A stretch of DNA of 43,450 nt, from positions 1 through 43,450 of the forward strand of contig CAIPXZ010000540.1 in assembly GCA_903869075.1 (NCBI GenBank). The letters run 5' to 3'. Position 1 is the first letter of the stretch, and each line of letters begins with the position of its first letter. Of the stretch, positions 24,239 through 32,939 are shown piece after piece. The notes under the pieces are model-generated. The model was not told where the DNA came from. It made no database searches and saw nothing but the letters and a program-made list of their open reading frames with translations. The DNA comes from an uncultured Myxococcales bacterium (GTDB taxonomy: Bacteria > Myxococcota_A > UBA9042). The translations under genes were made by a program, and so were the position numbers.

Positions 24239-25918
24239 CGCGTCCGGCTTGGGCGCGTCGGTCGGCCGCATGTCGCACTTCGTGTTCTTGCCCGGCGTCG
24301 GCTTGTCCGGCACCACGAACCGCACCGTCGTCGCCTTGCAGCCCTGGCACTGTGGCCCCGGCTCGCAGCGCACCGTGTGTTGCGAACCAGCCTCCAGCGT
24401 CACCTTGGCCCAGCCTTCGCCGATCGGCGTCGCCTGGCCGTCGAGGTACAGCGTCGAGTTGGTCGGAATCGAGCCAATCTGCCACGGAATCATCGCCTTG
24501 GGCTCGGTCGCCGGCGTCACCACCGGCACGGTCTTGGCGTCTGACTCCGCCGGCCGGGCAAAATGCACGCCGGGCATGCGCTTCTTCGGCAGCTCCAGCG
24601 GCTCGTGGTTCGGCTGCGGCGGCACCTCTGCGAGGGCCGTCGTCGGCGCCGGCGGCAGTTGCACGATCGGTGGCTTGCTCGTCAACACCGCGGGGCCATT
24701 GGGCAAAGCCACCAAAGCGCCTTCGGCCGGCGCCGGTTTGGCGGCCACCGGCGGCGCCTCGTCCGGCTGGTGCACGAGCCAGCCGATCACCGCCACCACT
24801 GCCATCCCCGCCGTCACCATCCCCGCCGTCGCCGCCGCGCGCTTGAGCTTGCGCATGCGCCGCGCCCGCGTCGTCCACTCGTGCAGCGCCTTGCGCGGCT
24901 CGTCGGCGTCCGGGTCAATCGCCAGCGCGCGGTTCAGCGTGTCGATGGCCATCGCCAGCTTGCCCGCCGTCGCCTGCTTTTGTCCTTCCGCCGTCAGCAC
25001 TTGCACGAGCGTCGGCTTGAGGTCGAACTGGAACACCTCCGGCGCTTGCAGGAACCGCGCCAGCAAGCCGGTCGTGTCCGACATCCGGAACTGCTTCAGG
25101 TAGCTGCTCAGCGCCGCCTGCACCGCCGGCATGTCGGCGTAGCGGTCCGCCGGCCAGCGCGCCAGGCACTGCGCGATGATGTCGTCAAAATGGCGATCCA
25201 CCGCCGGATTGTGGCGCGACGGCAGGTCAAACTGGCCTTCGAGGATGAGTCGGAACAGCGCCTGCGGGTTGCTGGCGACAAACGGCAGCCGCCGCGTCAC
25301 CAGGAAATACAGCACGGTGCCGAGCGCGAAGATGTCGCAGCGCCCATCCAGCTGGCTGCCCTCAATCTGCTCCGGCGCCATGTGCGCCGGGGAGCCGACG
25401 ATCGCGCCCGTCGTCGTCATCTGCTCCATGTCCATCGCCTGGGCGATGCCGAAGTCCATCAGCTTGATCTGGCCGTCGCGCGAAATCATCAAGTTGTCCG
25501 GCTTGATGTCGCGGTGGATGAGCCCCATCACGTGGGCGTGGCCGAGCGCGCCGGCGATCGCGTGGCCGACCAGAGCGGCCGTCTGCGGCAGGAACAGCCC
25601 GTGATCATTGGTGAATTGTGTCAGCGTCTCGCCATGGACGAATTCGGTGACCAAGAACGCCGCGGCGTCGTCCCCGGCGGAGAAGTCGTAGACGTCGACG
25701 ATGTTGCCGTGGTGCAGCTTGGCGATCGCCTGCGCCTCGCGGTTGAAGCGCGCCCGCGCGTCCGGCTTGGAACCGAGGTGCGGGTGCATGACCTTGATCG
25801 CCACGTCGCGCTTGAGCACCCGGTCGCGACCGCGATAGACCGTGGCCATGCCGCCGTCGCCGACGCGCTCCAGGACTTCATAGCGATTGCCGTACAGCTC
25901 GGGCAAGCGAACACTCAC
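24233..25918 (-). CDS. Membrane-anchored Hanks-type Ser/Thr protein kinase with PEGA-like extracytoplasmic domain
   Basis: 561 residues from a GTG start. The kinase domain (about 13-275) has every key residue: glycine loop GDGGMATVY (20-28), Lys42 in AIK, HRDIKPDN (135-142), DFG (155-157) and APE (181-183), so it should be active. A region with one TPR-like helix pair (about 308-340) follows, then Arg/Lys-rich sequence and one membrane helix (about 362-382). The outer part is Pro-rich, then a PEGA-like beta domain (IPTNSTLYLDG...TLEAGSQHTVRC) with a Cys pair cluster (CEPGPQCQGC). The layout suits an envelope-sensing kinase. It converges with the lipoprotein gene at 21174 and is divergent from the beta-helix lipoprotein gene. 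Confidence 0.92.
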   Translation of the reverse strand: MSVRLPELYGNRYEVLERVGDGGMATVYRGRDRVLKRDVAIKVMHPHLGSKPDARARFNREAQAIAKLHHGNIVDVYDFSAGDDAAAFLVTEFVHGETLTQFTNDHGLFLPQTAALVGHAIAGALGHAHVMGLIHRDIKPDNLMISRDGQIKLMDFGIAQAMDMEQMTTTGAIVGSPAHMAPEQIEGSQLDGRCDIFALGTVLYFLVTRRLPFVASNPQALFRLILEGQFDLPSRHNPAVDRHFDDIIAQCLARWPADRYADMPAVQAALSSYLKQFRMSDTTGLLARFLQAPEVFQFDLKPTLVQVLTAEGQKQATAGKLAMAIDTLNRALAIDPDADEPRKALHEWTTRARRMRKLKRAAATAGMVTAGMAVVAVIGWLVHQPDEAPPVAAKPAPAEGALVALPNGPAVLTSKPPIVQLPPAPTTALAEVPPQPNHEPLELPKKRMPGVHFARPAESDAKTVPVVTPATEPKAMIPWQIGSIPTNSTLYLDGQATPIGEGWAKVTLEAGSQHTVRCEPGPQCQGCKATTVRFVVPDKPTPGKNTKCDMRPTDAPKPDAP

Positions 25919-26216
25919 GCGCGGTGGCGAACGGACCGCCGGACCAGTGTATACGGCTTTTCGCGGCGCGGGCAGTGGGTTGCACAGCTACGGCATCGGC
26001 GCCGGCCGTGTGCGGTCAATCACTTGATTTATTTGGACAATGACGCTCAGGTGATGACGCGATGCGGCGCCACAAACCAGCGGTTGACGGCCGATCCCGG
26101 CCGGTCCAGACTCCGCCGACGGCCGGGCCCCGCCACTGCGCGCGCCCGTCTGACCGGTTCTTGCGCCCCGCTGCCCCTCGCGGTGGCGCGCGACCTTTGC
26201 CAGCTCGAGGTAGCGC
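25919..26216. other. Divergent intergenic region (298 bases)
   Basis: It separates the kinase gene (leftward) from the beta-helix lipoprotein gene (rightward) and must carry both promoters. An AT-rich patch at about 26022-26044 (TTGATTTATTTGGACAATG) stands out in otherwise GC-rich DNA and is the likeliest promoter zone, but I could not fit a convincing -35/-10 pair. No RNA gene or small reading frame with a ribosome site was seen. Confidence 0.4.
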
Positions 26217-27650
26217 ATGTTCGCCAAGTCCCGATTCCTCTGCCTTGTCAGCCTGTTGGCCATCGGCGTGGCGTTGCTGGGCGGCCAGGGCTGCGACCTC
26301 ACGTCGGCCAGCGCCACGGCCGCCGACAGCTTCCCGACGGTCACCGGCAGCGCGCTCTACGTCAGCGCCAGCGCCGGCAGCAGCAGCGGCGACGGCACCG
26401 CCGCGCGGCCCTTCGCGCACATCGCCGACGCGCTCAAGCTGGCCAACAGCGGCACGACAATCGCCATCGCCGCCGGCAGCTACGCGGAGGCGCTCACCGT
26501 CCCCGCCGGCGTCTCGCTCACCGGCACCGGTGCCGCCCACGTCCTGATCAGCGGCGGCAGCGACACGGCCATCCGCATCGCCGGCAGCGGCGCCACCGCC
26601 CTCCAGGACCTCGCCGTCGTCAGCGCCACTGGCGCCGGCATCCGCGCGAGCGGCGGCGTGGCGTTGCAGCTGATTCGCGTGCAAATCAGCGGTGTTGTCG
26701 CCAATGCCACCGATCCCGGCCACGGCCTCGCGCTCGACGGCGCCGCCAGCGCCGACCTCCAGGACTGCACAATCCGCGACAACAGCGGCGTCGGCGTCTA
26801 CGCCCACGCCAGCGGCCACGTCAGCATCATCGACCCTCTGTTCGTGCCCGGCGACGCACTCGCGCTCACGCTCCAAGCCACCGACATCGCCGCCAACGGC
26901 CACTTTGGCATCGCGGCGTTCGGCGGCGACGTCACAATCAGCGGCAGCGCCATCCACGGCATCATCGCACCCGACGGCGACGGCATCCTGATCGGCAGCG
27001 GCAAGGCCACGCCGGTCGTCCCCGCCGCCATCCACATCACCAGCAGCCTCGTCAGCGGCAACGCCCGCGCCGGCGTGCTCGTCACCGGTCCCGCCGCCTT
27101 GCAGTTCGCCGCCGAGAGCTCCGCCAACGGCCACGGCGGCTTGTGGGCGCAGCATCCCAGCGCGTCGATCACCACGGACGCCAGCGCGCTCATCGCCCGC
27201 AACACGCTGATTGGCATCGCCGCCAGCAACGGCGCGAGGTTGGAGATCACCGGCTCGCGCATCGCCGACACCCAGGCGTTCGTCTACACACCCGCCGGCG
27301 CCACAACGACCGTCTCCGCCGCCGACGGCATCGGCGTGTACACGAACGCCCACGGCGTCGTCACCGGCGCCACCCTCAGCGGCAACAGCCGCGCCGCGGT
27401 GCTCGCCAAGGACTGCGCGTCCGCCGCCGACGGCTCGCCCGACCTCGCCGTGACAAACTGCACGATTAGCGGCAGCAAGTGGGGCATCGTCGTCAACGGC
27501 CACTACGCGCTGGCCGCGCCCGCCACCGGCGCGGGCGGTAGCAACGACTTCCAGGGCGTCGACCCGAAGAACACGAGCGACACGTCGGAGCTGGACGCGC
27601 CCGAAAGCGCCTGCGCCGACGCCAGCTTCAGCTGCAACACAAGCCCGTGA
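26217..27650 (+). CDS. Right-handed parallel beta-helix lipoprotein
   Basis: 477 residues from the ATG at 26217, preceded by GAGG six bases upstream. A signal peptide ends in GGQGC (Cys26), a plausible though imperfect lipobox. Residues 45-105 match the DUF1565-type entry to a beta-helix (YVSASAGSSSGDGTAARPF...ALKLANSGTTIAIAAGSY...GVSLTGTG). The rest repeats roughly every 22-25 residues with Asn/Ser/Gly turns and phrases such as ITGSRIADT, ISGSAIHGI and VTNCTISGS, as in pectin-lyase-fold proteins. No catalytic motif is evident, so it may bind rather than cut polysaccharide. The last 30 residues add three Cys. Its stop and the stop of the convergent kinase gene are only two bases apart. Confidence 0.82.
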   Translation: MFAKSRFLCLVSLLAIGVALLGGQGCDLTSASATAADSFPTVTGSALYVSASAGSSSGDGTAARPFAHIADALKLANSGTTIAIAAGSYAEALTVPAGVSLTGTGAAHVLISGGSDTAIRIAGSGATALQDLAVVSATGAGIRASGGVALQLIRVQISGVVANATDPGHGLALDGAASADLQDCTIRDNSGVGVYAHASGHVSIIDPLFVPGDALALTLQATDIAANGHFGIAAFGGDVTISGSAIHGIIAPDGDGILIGSGKATPVVPAAIHITSSLVSGNARAGVLVTGPAALQFAAESSANGHGGLWAQHPSASITTDASALIARNTLIGIAASNGARLEITGSRIADTQAFVYTPAGATTTVSAADGIGVYTNAHGVVTGATLSGNSRAAVLAKDCASAADGSPDLAVTNCTISGSKWGIVVNGHYALAAPATGAGGSNDFQGVDPKNTSDTSELDAPESACADASFSCNTSP

Positions 27651-27652
27651 AA

Positions 27653-30600
27653 TCAGACCAGCTTCGCCAGCGTCTCGCGCACCGCCGCCGCCGCTGACGC
27701 CTGGCCAAACTGCTGCGCCAGCGCCAGCGCCTCTTGGGCCGCCGCGCCCGCCGCCTGCCGCTCACCGCCCGCCGCCAGCGCCAGCGCCAGCAGCCGCAGC
27801 GTCTCCGGCAGGTTCTCCAGCCGACCCATCCGCCGTTGCGTGCGCTCGCTCGCGCGCAAGGCCGTCAGCGCGTCGACGTGGCGGCCGACGTCCAGCAGCA
27901 CGTTGCCGAGGTTTGTGTCGGCCGTCGCCGCGCCCATCACGTCATCCAGCGCGGTGCACGCGGCGCTGACGGCACGGTAGACGCCCTCCGACTCGGCCAA
28001 ATCCCCGGCGCGGTAGGCGACGTTGCCCAGCGACAGCTCTGCCATCGCCGCGCCGAGCGCGTCGCCCGAGCGCTTGAAGGCCTCCTGCGCCGCGCGGTAC
28101 TGCGCGCGCGCCTGCGGGAACTGCCGCGCTCGCGACGCCGCGTGCCCCAGCCATGTCCGCAGCCGCCCGATGCCGGCATGCAGCTCCGCGTCCTCGACCT
28201 CATCGGTGCCCGCGCACTGCGCCAGCGCTTCCTCGGCGATGATCACCGACTCCGCGTGCCGACCGCGCCGTTGCAGCACCATGGCGATCAGGCTGATGGC
28301 CAGGATCGACGCCGCGAAACCGCCGGGCTGGCTGCGCGCGTCGTCGATGGCCTGGCGCAGCGCTACGAGCGCGTCATCGGGCCGCCCCATCCCGTCCAGC
28401 ACCTGGCCGCGCAGGCGCCGCGCCCGCACCCGCAGCCGCGCCAGCTCGGGGTCGTGCTCCGCCAGGGCGATCGCTGCGTCCGTCGCTTCCAGCGCCGCCG
28501 GAAGCTCGCCGCAGCGCATCCCGGTCTGCGCCACGCCGACGAGCGCCTGCATCCGCGTCTGCCGCGCGACCGGCGCGTCGGCCTCGCTCGCCAGCGCCGC
28601 GCAGTTGGCAAAGGCCTCGAAAGCATCGCGGTTGGCCAGCGCCCGCACCGCGTCCTCGGCGTTGCGTAGCCACTGCTCGGCGGCCAGCGCCGTCTCGCCG
28701 GCGTGCTGGTGGTGCCAGGCCAGCAGCGCGCCAAAGTGCTGCGGCCGCGGTCCTTCCCAGGCGCGCAGCCACGTCGCGGCGTTGCGGTGCAGCTCCGTGC
28801 GCAGCGCCGGCGGCACGCCGTCTTGCAGCAGTTCCGCCAGCGAATCCAGCCGCAGCGCCACTTCACGCTGGCCCGCCAGCCGCTGCGTGCGCGACAGCAC
28901 GATGAAGCCGGCCTGCTGCAGCCGCTGCAGGTCCGCCTCGGCGATGTCCCGCGCCAGCATCGCCGCCAGCAGCGCCACCGGCGCCGGACCGCCCGCCAGC
29001 GCCAGCGCGTCCAGCAGCGTCCGCTCCGGCAGCGCCAGCCGGCTGACGCGACGCAGCAGCAGCTCGGACATCGAGCGCTCCAACAGCCCTGCCGCCTGAA
29101 CTGCGCTGTTCAGCGCCCAGCCCGCCGGGCCGTTCTGCAGCGCGCCTTCCTCGGTCAGCGTGTCCAGCGCCTGTTCCACGCGCCCCGCCATGCCGTCCGA
29201 GAACCGCTGCACCGCGTCCAGAAGCGCCGGCGGTGGCTCAAAGCCGGCAAAGCGCTCCTGAACCAGCCGCCGCACAGCGGCGGCGTCCAGCGGCTCCACT
29301 TCCAGCGCTTGCGTGCGTTGCGGCGGCAGCTGCAGCGCGGCCAGCACGGCCTCGGCGCGATCGTCACGCAGCGGCAGGAGCAGCAACAGCGGCACATCGT
29401 CGGCGTGCCGCGCGATGTGGTTGAGCAGGCTCAGCGTCGACGGCCGCGCACCGGCGAGGCCCTCGATGACCCACACCGTCGGCTGGTTGCGACACAGCCG
29501 GCGCACCAGCGCTGTCCACGCCTCGAACGCCGCCTGCAGCTCCGCCTCGCTCGCCGGCTCGGTCGGCGTGTCCGGCGTCGCCGGTGTCAGGCCGAGCATC
29601 CGCGCCAGCGCCGTCACGCGCCGGTCCAGCCGCACCGGATCGCCGTCGTCCAGGCCGGGCAGCTGTCGCAGCCGCGCGATCACGTCGCCATCGGGGCCGA
29701 CCGGCAGGGCCGCGCGCACGAGGTCACCCAGGCCGAGCCAGGACGTCGCCGCGTCGCCGTGGCCACAGCGCACGACGTGCAGCCGCCAGCCGCCGTCACC
29801 GGTCTCCAGCTGCCGCAACACCTCACCGCACAGCCGCGACTTGCCCACGTCCGCCGGGCCGCGCACCGCCACCGCCACAAGCCCGCCGTCGCGTCGGGTC
29901 TTGCGCGCCGCCCGCAGCAGCACGCCCATCTCCACGTCGCGGCCGACAAGCGGCCGGCCGACATCGCGCGCCATGTAATCCGCCAGTGCCAGCGTCGCAT
30001 CGCGCCGCCGCAGCACCAACCGCTGGCGCCCGCGCGCATCGCTCTGCACCTCGAACTGGCCGCGGACTTCGCGCAGCGCCTTGTCGCCGATCGACACCTG
30101 CCCGGGCGCGCACTTGACCGCGGCTGCCCGCGCGCGCTCGACGGCTTCGCCGGCTGCAAGTGCCGTGCCCCAGACGACGCCGACGCCGCGGCTGGAAACG
30201 AGGCCGAGCTCAACGGCGGCGCGGACTTCGCGTCCGGGGCCGTCGTCGGTCGCCGCTGACAGGGCCAGCGCGGCGTCGACAGCGGCGGCCACATCGCCAT
30301 CGGCCATGCCGCCCAGACCCCACAGCGCGATCGCCTCGCGGCCGAGAAATGCTGTTGTTCTGCCGCCTTCGCGCGCGACGGCGGTGGCAAAAGCCGCGGC
30401 AAAATCGCCCTGCGCGCTGTCGTCGGCCTCGGCGCAGTCCAAGCGTGCCACGAGGATCGCTGTCGTCGCCTCGCGCAAGCCGCCGACGACGCTGCCCGCC
30501 TGCGCCGTCCAGGACACGAGCGACGCGCCGCACGTCACGCAGCGGTAGCGCTCGCCGTCGCGCTTGGTGCCGCAGCTGGAGCACTGCGCCGTGGGCACGG

Positions 30601-31573
30601 GGCTGCCGCATTTGGCGCAGAAGCCGTCGCCGTCGGGCACGGCGTGGCTGCAGCCAGGGCACGGCGTCGTCCGCTGTTTTTGCAGGCGCGCCGTGAGGTT
30701 GGCGGCGGCATCGAGCGCGTCGACAAATTCCAGCGGCGAGCCGTGGCGCTCCGCCGGATCCTTGGCCAGCGCCTTGCGCAGCTCGCGCTCGACGGCTTCC
30801 GGCGCGGCGTCGTCGAGCGGCGGCGGCGCGTCCAGCAGGTGGGCGATCAGCGTCGCGTGCACGGAATCGCGCTTGAACGGCAGCCGCCCGGCCAGCATCT
30901 GGTACAGCATGACCGCCAGCGCATACAGGTCCGTGCGGCCATCGACCGCCTCGCCGCGGATCTGCTCCGGCGCCATGTAGGACGGCGTGCCGAGAATCGT
31001 CGCCTCCTGCGTCAGCGCCTGGGTTTCCTGGCCCTGGAACTGCCGCGCCAGGCCAAAATCGCAGACCTTCGCCAGCTGGCCGCCAGACGCCAGGGCCCGC
31101 ACCAGCACGTTGCCGGGCTTGACGTCGCGGTGGACGATGCCCAGCGCGTGCGCCTCCTGCAGCCCTGCCGCGACCTGCCGGGCGATCGCCAGCGCCTCGC
31201 GCAGCGGTAGCGGACCGCCGCGCAGCAGCGCTTCCAGGCTCTGGCCGTCGACGTACTCCATCACCAGAAACCAGGCGTCGTCCCCGCGGCCAAAGGTATG
31301 AATTCCCACGACATTTGGATGGACGATGCGCGACAGCGCGCGGGCTTCCCGGCGAAACCGCGCGTCCGCTTCCTCGCCCTGCGGCGTCGCCGCGTGCAGC
31401 AGCTTGACCGCCACGAGCCGGTCCAGCCGCGGGTCGCGCGCGAGGTAGACTTGCCCCATGCCGCCGCCGCCCAGCGTCCGCTCGACGACGAAGCCCTCGC
31501 CAATCACGTCGCCGGGCTGCAGCGAGCGGCGCGGCGCGGTCAGCGGCTGGGTGGGTTGCGTCGGGCTGGACAT
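27653..31573 (-). CDS. Multidomain Ser/Thr kinase: kinase, zinc ribbons, cyclase-like domain, AAA ATPase, TPR array
   Basis: 1,306 residues. The kinase domain (about 27-290) has GGGGMGQVY, Lys57, HRDVKPGN (148-155), DFG (172-174) and APE (201-203) and looks active. Two zinc ribbons follow (Cys305/308/319/322 and 331/334/345/348). Residues about 366-530 resemble a class III nucleotide cyclase fold that has lost metal-binding Asp positions. An AAA_16-type ATPase then carries Walker A GPADVGKS (572-579) and a Walker B-like VWVIEGL (about 700). The C-terminal half is helical with several TPR-like repeats (for example about 1030-1280). This kinase-cyclase-ATPase-TPR order recalls large myxobacterial and actinobacterial signalling proteins. 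It is cytoplasmic, with no membrane helix seen. It lies 12 bases after the cytochrome-rhodanese gene and is probably co-transcribed. Confidence 0.9.
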   Translation of the reverse strand: MSSPTQPTQPLTAPRRSLQPGDVIGEGFVVERTLGGGGMGQVYLARDPRLDRLVAVKLLHAATPQGEEADARFRREARALSRIVHPNVVGIHTFGRGDDAWFLVMEYVDGQSLEALLRGGPLPLREALAIARQVAAGLQEAHALGIVHRDVKPGNVLVRALASGGQLAKVCDFGLARQFQGQETQALTQEATILGTPSYMAPEQIRGEAVDGRTDLYALAVMLYQMLAGRLPFKRDSVHATLIAHLLDAPPPLDDAAPEAVERELRKALAKDPAERHGSPLEFVDALDAAANLTARLQKQRTTPCPGCSHAVPDGDGFCAKCGSPVPTAQCSSCGTKRDGERYRCVTCGASLVSWTAQAGSVVGGLREATTAILVARLDCAEADDSAQGDFAAAFATAVAREGGRTTAFLGREAIALWGLGGMADGDVAAAVDAALALSAATDDGPGREVRAAVELGLVSSRGVGVVWGTALAAGEAVERARAAAVKCAPGQVSIGDKALREVRGQFEVQSDARGRQRLVLRRRDATLALADYMARDVGRPLVGRDVEMGVLLRAARKTRRDGGLVAVAVRGPADVGKSRLCGEVLRQLETGDGGWRLHVVRCGHGDAATSWLGLGDLVRAALPVGPDGDVIARLRQLPGLDDGDPVRLDRRVTALARMLGLTPATPDTPTEPASEAELQAAFEAWTALVRRLCRNQPTVWVIEGLAGARPSTLSLLNHIARHADDVPLLLLLPLRDDRAEAVLAALQLPPQRTQALEVEPLDAAAVRRLVQERFAGFEPPPALLDAVQRFSDGMAGRVEQALDTLTEEGALQNGPAGWALNSAVQAAGLLERSMSELLLRRVSRLALPERTLLDALALAGGPAPVALLAAMLARDIAEADLQRLQQAGFIVLSRTQRLAGQREVALRLDSLAELLQDGVPPALRTELHRNAATWLRAWEGPRPQHFGALLAWHHQHAGETALAAEQWLRNAEDAVRALANRDAFEAFANCAALASEADAPVARQTRMQALVGVAQTGMRCGELPAALEATDAAIALAEHDPELARLRVRARRLRGQVLDGMGRPDDALVALRQAIDDARSQPGGFAASILAISLIAMVLQRRGRHAESVIIAEEALAQCAGTDEVEDAELHAGIGRLRTWLGHAASRARQFPQARAQYRAAQEAFKRSGDALGAAMAELSLGNVAYRAGDLAESEGVYRAVSAACTALDDVMGAATADTNLGNVLLDVGRHVDALTALRASERTQRRMGRLENLPETLRLLALALAAGGERQAAGAAAQEALALAQQFGQASAAAAVRETLAKLV

Positions 31574-31585
31574 CGGCGGCGCTGC

Positions 31586-32863
31586 CTATTTGCGCGGCGG
31601 CAGCGCTGGCGTCGTCGGCGGCGCCGGCAGGTGGGGTGGCTGCGGCTGCGGCGGCGGCGCGGGCGTCGCCAGCTGCGCTGCGGCCTCGACGACGGGGTGA
31701 CCGGCGTGCTGCCAGGCAAAGATGCCTTCATCCAACACCGCGGTATTCTTGAACTTGCGCTTGCGCAGCTCATCGACGATCACGCCTGACGCGTGGTGCG
31801 GGCAGGCGCAATAGGCGATGACCCAGGTGCCATCGTTGGGGATCTTGTCCAGCTCGCCCGGCTCGTAGTACGGCACCGAGACCGCGCCGGTGATGTGCAA
31901 CCGCAGGAAATCCGACGGCGCGCGGGCGTCGACGATGACGATCCGCCGCTTGTTCTTCAGCGCGTCCGCGACCTCCTGCAGCGGCACAAGCCGATCGTCT
32001 TTCATCTTCAGATCCGCGGGCTTGCCGTTGGGATTGATGACGATCGGTCCGGTCAGCTTGGGCGCCGACTCCAGGCCCGGCATCTGCGCCGCCTGCGCAG
32101 TCTGCGTTACCACCGCCGGCAGCGGCGCGTGCCACGGCACCGGCGGCGCCGGCGGCACGCTCGTCGCCATCGAGCGCAAATAGGCGATCGCGTCGTCGAT
32201 TTGCTGCTCCGTCAGCTTGCCCGTCCACGGGTCCATTTTGGTGCCCGGCCGGCCTTTTTGGATGGCGTAGCGCAAGAAGCTGTCCTTGACCGACGCCAGC
32301 AGCTGCGGGTTGAACAGGTGCACCGCGCTGCCGCGCTGCGTCGTCCAGCCGTGGCAGGATGCGCACTGGGTCATGTACACCGTCTGGCCGCGGCCCACGG
32401 CGCCGGCGTTGGGCTTCTCGGCCAGCAGCACCGTCGGCGGCTGCGGCTGCGGCGGCGCGACGCGGCGGGTGTAGCCGATGATGGCGTCGATGTCCGCCGG
32501 TGCCAGCGGCCCGCCGACTTCCTGGGCATACGCCGCCATCGCCGTGCCGGGCCGACCGCGGGCGATCGACGTGCGCAGGAATTCCGTGCTCGCCGTCTCG
32601 CGAAACGTCCGGGAGACGAGCGACGGCGCGTTGTCGGCGGCGTAGCCTTCGGCGTTCTTGCCATGGCACAGCGCACAGTATTTCAGGAACAGCTGTTGGC
32701 CTTTGGCGGCCTCAGCCAGCGTCGGCGCATCGGCGGGCGAAGCGGGCGCGGGCAGGCTGACCGCATCGTCGACAGCGGCGCCGGCATCGGCACCGGTCGG
32801 CGCCGCCGCGCGCGCGCACGCCAGCGGGGTCAGGAGAGCCAACAAAAGCAGGAGACGAGACAT
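31586..32863 (-). CDS. Diheme cytochrome c-rhodanese fusion lipoprotein
   Basis: 425 residues from the ATG at 32863, chosen because GAGG lies five bases upstream and a lipoprotein signal follows directly (lipobox PLAC, Cys16). Two cytochrome c domains carry CALCH (63-67) and CASCH (167-171); the Met in GRPGTAM and GRPGTKM (Met210) could be the second heme ligand in each. A rhodanese-like domain (about 290-393) has IVDARAPSDFLRLHI and Cys352 in YCACPHH as the likely sulfur carrier. A Pro-rich tail ends the protein. Cytochrome-rhodanese fusions suggest electron transfer coupled to sulfur or cyanide chemistry outside the membrane, but no substrate is indicated. It follows the HxsB-like gene by 69 bases. 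Confidence 0.87.
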   Translation of the reverse strand: MSRLLLLLALLTPLACARAAAPTGADAGAAVDDAVSLPAPASPADAPTLAEAAKGQQLFLKYCALCHGKNAEGYAADNAPSLVSRTFRETASTEFLRTSIARGRPGTAMAAYAQEVGGPLAPADIDAIIGYTRRVAPPQPQPPTVLLAEKPNAGAVGRGQTVYMTQCASCHGWTTQRGSAVHLFNPQLLASVKDSFLRYAIQKGRPGTKMDPWTGKLTEQQIDDAIAYLRSMATSVPPAPPVPWHAPLPAVVTQTAQAAQMPGLESAPKLTGPIVINPNGKPADLKMKDDRLVPLQEVADALKNKRRIVIVDARAPSDFLRLHITGAVSVPYYEPGELDKIPNDGTWVIAYCACPHHASGVIVDELRKRKFKNTAVLDEGIFAWQHAGHPVVEAAAQLATPAPPPQPQPPHLPAPPTTPALPPRK

Positions 32864-32912
32864 GCGATCCTCAGAGGGCCTCTGCCCTAGCCTGAGAATC
32901 CACTGAGTCGCG

Positions 32913-32939
32913 GCTGTGCGCAAGCCTTTGGCTCACAGC
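32913..32939 (-). terminator. Hairpin across the end of the HxsB-like gene
   Basis: GCTGTG (32913-32918) pairs with CACAGC (32934-32939), and inside it AGCC (32923-32926) pairs with GGCT (32930-32933) around TTT, leaving a CGCA bulge. It includes the stop codon of the HxsB-like gene. There is no T-run, so it could be an attenuating or RNA-stabilising stem before the cytochrome-rhodanese gene rather than a full terminator. Confidence 0.3.

Noticed and set aside
19000-24878. Long minus-strand open frames (19000-21138, 21078-24878 and others) opposite the two tandem lipoproteins
   Set aside because: Same artefact as above; Ala/Val/Gly-rich with no recognisable family, and they run through a real kinase gene.
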